From an uncultured Prevotella sp. (GTDB lineage Bacteria > Bacteroidota > Bacteroidia > Bacteroidales > Bacteroidaceae), in the NCBI GenBank assembly GCA_945863825.1, contig CAMBBY010000062.1, positions 1 to 6,888 of the forward strand: 6,888 nt of DNA. The letters run 5' to 3'. Each line of letters begins with the position of its first letter. Positions within the stretch are counted from its first letter, which is position 1. The position numbers and the translations under genes were made by a program. The notes under the pieces were generated by a model. It was not told the DNA's origin. It did not search any database and worked only from the letters and a program-made list of their open reading frames with translations. Below are positions 5,195 to 6,888 of the stretch, one piece after another.

Positions 5195-6793
5195 ATGAAA
5201 AAAGTAATTTTCACTCAAGAATGGATGGCAATGCATCCATACGAGAAACCTAATGAAGTGGATCAATATTATACGGAGTTATCCAATAAAATATACCACG
5301 CCCTCGATGATGCCTGCTTCACGCATCAGTTCAAAGACGTGGAAGATGCCAAGCAGCTCGCCCTCTGCATCGCCGGATATTTTGAGGACGTGCTCTCCGG
5401 TACTTGTATCTGGAAGACTTTCACCGCTGAATGCAAGAAGCGATATGGTTCATACATCCCTTTCTATGAGAACGAAAAGGAGTTTGTCAAAAACTCTCTC
5501 AATGTAGATGATGCGCCATACGATCCGGACGAGATCAACATCTCCGACATCAAGTTCCTGTGCTGGCACCATTACCAGCAGAGTGCCTACATCCAGGAGG
5601 CCGTACCTTTCCTCTTCAGTACGATAGAACTGGCTGCCAAACTGGTGTATAATCTTCTCGACAAGGAGTATGAAACTGCACCGGAAAACGAGCGCCTGCG
5701 TGAATTCCTCTGCGAGTTGCCTACAGCAGAAGACAAGTTCCTGGAATACAGAGACGTGCTGGCATGGTTTCACTATAACTGCTTCTTCAACATCAACAAT
5801 CTCAAGCGCCTGCAGTTCGACCTCGAAAAGCTCGCCCGCTCTCCACAGGGCTTCAATGAAGTCATCGCCTACTCCATCCAGATAGAGCACACGATGAACA
5901 GCCGCAACAATCTTCTGGCTCTCACCTCTGCAGAATGGCTTGCCAAGATCAGCGAGCATCATCCTGCCCACAAACTCTGGACGGACATCGATTACAAGGG
6001 AACCAGAGCCTTCAGAATGATGAAAGAAGATGAGAAATTCTTCTATCTGAAGGATTTGTATGAGGAGGAAGATGATCCGGAGAAGACCTCAAAGGAGAAT
6101 CCGGAGAAGGCAGAAGAAGGGAGCCTCATCAGAGTGCTCAAGGAATCTACCAATATTGGGGATGCTTCTTCCTTCCTCAGCGGCGAGAATGTGCTCGTAT
6201 GCAATCTCTTCCGATTTGGTGGAGACTGGTGGCAAACTGGTGCTCTCCTCGATCCTACTTATGAAGACAACAAGGCTCAGATAGAGGCTGAAAGAAATGT
6301 CCAGAAACACAAGAAGAGCATCCACGACTACAATCTGCTCAAGCAGAATGGCTATGGAGACAAGTTTGTGTTCATTGAGAATATCAAGACGATGAAGGAA
6401 TTCCTGAAGAATATCGGTTTCGAACTGCCTTCCAACATCAGTTTCCCTCAGAAATACGAAAAGGGAATCATCGTGTACGGAAGTCCTTATACGGGCATCA
6501 ACATCAGCTTCGGAACCGCCCATTGCATCGCTTCGCCTGAAAACCCATACTACAATGCCGAGCGTGCAGCAGAGGACAGTTTCAATATCATCTCCGGCAA
6601 CGGTCTTCCTTTCCCTTACGAGATTGTTTGCAAGCTGATAGAAAAGGGAATGCTTCCTGATGCCAACATCTTCACCAGCCGATATGTGAAGGAAGAGGGG
6701 CTGAAGATTACTCAGGCCAATATCCAGTTCCTTGCCGATTACTATCTGATGGGCAGAAAGGACAAGGACTTGTCGCCTGAAGAATTGTGGTAA
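5195..6793 (+). CDS. DUF3843-like protein of unknown function
   Basis: This 532-residue protein starts at an ATG 26 bp after a good -7 element; the leader is A-rich and lacks a Shine-Dalgarno sequence, as usual in Bacteroidota. The N-terminus, with an EWMAMHPYEKP motif (9-19) followed by YYTELSNKIYHAL (25-37), resembles the Bacteroidota family DUF3843 as I remember it. Residues about 25-260 look mostly helical with many aromatic residues. A charged, low-complexity acidic segment (about 276-309, with EEEDDPEK at 290-297) separates this from a mixed C-terminal half containing FRFGGDWWQTGALL (339-352), a hydrophobic strand GIIVYGSPYTGINISFG (424-440) and NGLPFPYEIVCKLIEKG (469-485). There is no signal peptide or transmembrane segment, so it is probably cytoplasmic. 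No catalytic motif is recognisable. It is divergently transcribed from the helicase and appears monocistronic within the window, ending before a long hairpin. Being a real gene is nearly certain; the family name is moderately sure and the function unknown. Confidence 0.85.
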   Translation: MKKVIFTQEWMAMHPYEKPNEVDQYYTELSNKIYHALDDACFTHQFKDVEDAKQLALCIAGYFEDVLSGTCIWKTFTAECKKRYGSYIPFYENEKEFVKNSLNVDDAPYDPDEINISDIKFLCWHHYQQSAYIQEAVPFLFSTIELAAKLVYNLLDKEYETAPENERLREFLCELPTAEDKFLEYRDVLAWFHYNCFFNINNLKRLQFDLEKLARSPQGFNEVIAYSIQIEHTMNSRNNLLALTSAEWLAKISEHHPAHKLWTDIDYKGTRAFRMMKEDEKFFYLKDLYEEEDDPEKTSKENPEKAEEGSLIRVLKESTNIGDASSFLSGENVLVCNLFRFGGDWWQTGALLDPTYEDNKAQIEAERNVQKHKKSIHDYNLLKQNGYGDKFVFIENIKTMKEFLKNIGFELPSNISFPQKYEKGIIVYGSPYTGINISFGTAHCIASPENPYYNAERAAEDSFNIISGNGLPFPYEIVCKLIEKGMLPDANIFTSRYVKEEGLKITQANIQFLADYYLMGRKDKDLSPEELW

Positions 6794-6826
6794 ATTCATT
6801 CAGAATATTCAAAAGTCTAGAGAAGA

Positions 6827-6888
6827 AAGAGCGGAAAAACAACTGTTAACTGTTAACTCTGTTAACCCCCAGTTGTTCTTCCGCTCTT
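6827..6888 (+). terminator. Long hairpin downstream of the DUF3843-like gene, probable terminator
   Basis: Arms of 19 bp (6827-6845 and 6870-6888) are complementary at 18 of 19 positions, with one mismatch between A6837 and C6878. The stem starts with AAGAGCGG and closes with CCGCTCTT at the window edge. It begins 33 bp after the stop codon. Any U-run would lie beyond the right edge, so intrinsic termination cannot be confirmed. Because the purine-rich left flank (from about 6821) continues, the inverted repeat may be longer than the visible part. Confidence 0.6.
6843..6866. repeat. Three CTGTTAAC units in the hairpin loop
   Basis: CTGTTAAC occurs at 6843-6850, 6850-6857 and 6859-6866; the first two share one base. 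Each contains the palindrome GTTAAC. The units fill most of the 24-nt loop of the terminal hairpin and could themselves pair with one another. Confidence 0.65.

Noticed and set aside
6089..6799. Minus-strand ORF of 236 codons opposite the DUF3843-like gene
   Set aside because: It has no motifs or promoter, and the plus frame has a good promoter and protein-like sequence along its full length.

Overview
The window looks like a chromosomal segment from a Bacteroidota bacterium, most likely in the Prevotella/Segatella group. This rests on four TAnnTTTG-type -7 promoter elements, A-rich leaders without a clear Shine-Dalgarno sequence, and the gene families present: a secreted glycoside hydrolase family 2 enzyme, a COG1373-type AAA ATPase, a DbpA-domain DEAD-box helicase with an RG-rich tail, and a DUF3843-like protein. 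The genus is an inference from protein style and was not tested by a search.

Layout, left to right. Bases 1-873 (minus) hold the N-terminal 291 residues of a secreted GH2 glycosidase that runs off the left edge. Its start lies 14 bp below the stop of an AAA ATPase (888-2060, minus), so the two are probably co-transcribed. The ATPase promoter region carries two tandem palindromes at 33-bp pitch (2102-2157). Next comes an AT-rich orphan gene (2223-2735, minus) encoding what looks like a lone beta-sandwich domain. A gene-poor stretch (2736-3014) contains its promoter and a strand-specific RNA hairpin. The DEAD-box RNA helicase (3015-4973, minus) starts with TTG and has a leader of about 130 nt with mutually exclusive pairing options around the start. 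A divergent promoter region (about 5101-5194) separates it from a DUF3843-like gene (5195-6793, plus). That gene is followed at the right edge by a long hairpin whose loop holds TGTTAAC repeats.

There is no single obvious pathway. The helicase is a housekeeping RNA-remodelling gene, probably of cold-adaptation or ribosome-assembly type. The GH2 enzyme is an extracytoplasmic carbohydrate-degradation gene. The ATPase and the orphan domain gene look accessory. I see no CRISPR array, tRNA, rRNA or insertion sequence. The best candidates for something undescribed are regulatory: the tandem palindromes at the ATPase promoter and the structured leader with a TTG start on the helicase. A third is the apparent absence of the usual central Ig-like domain in the GH2 protein.
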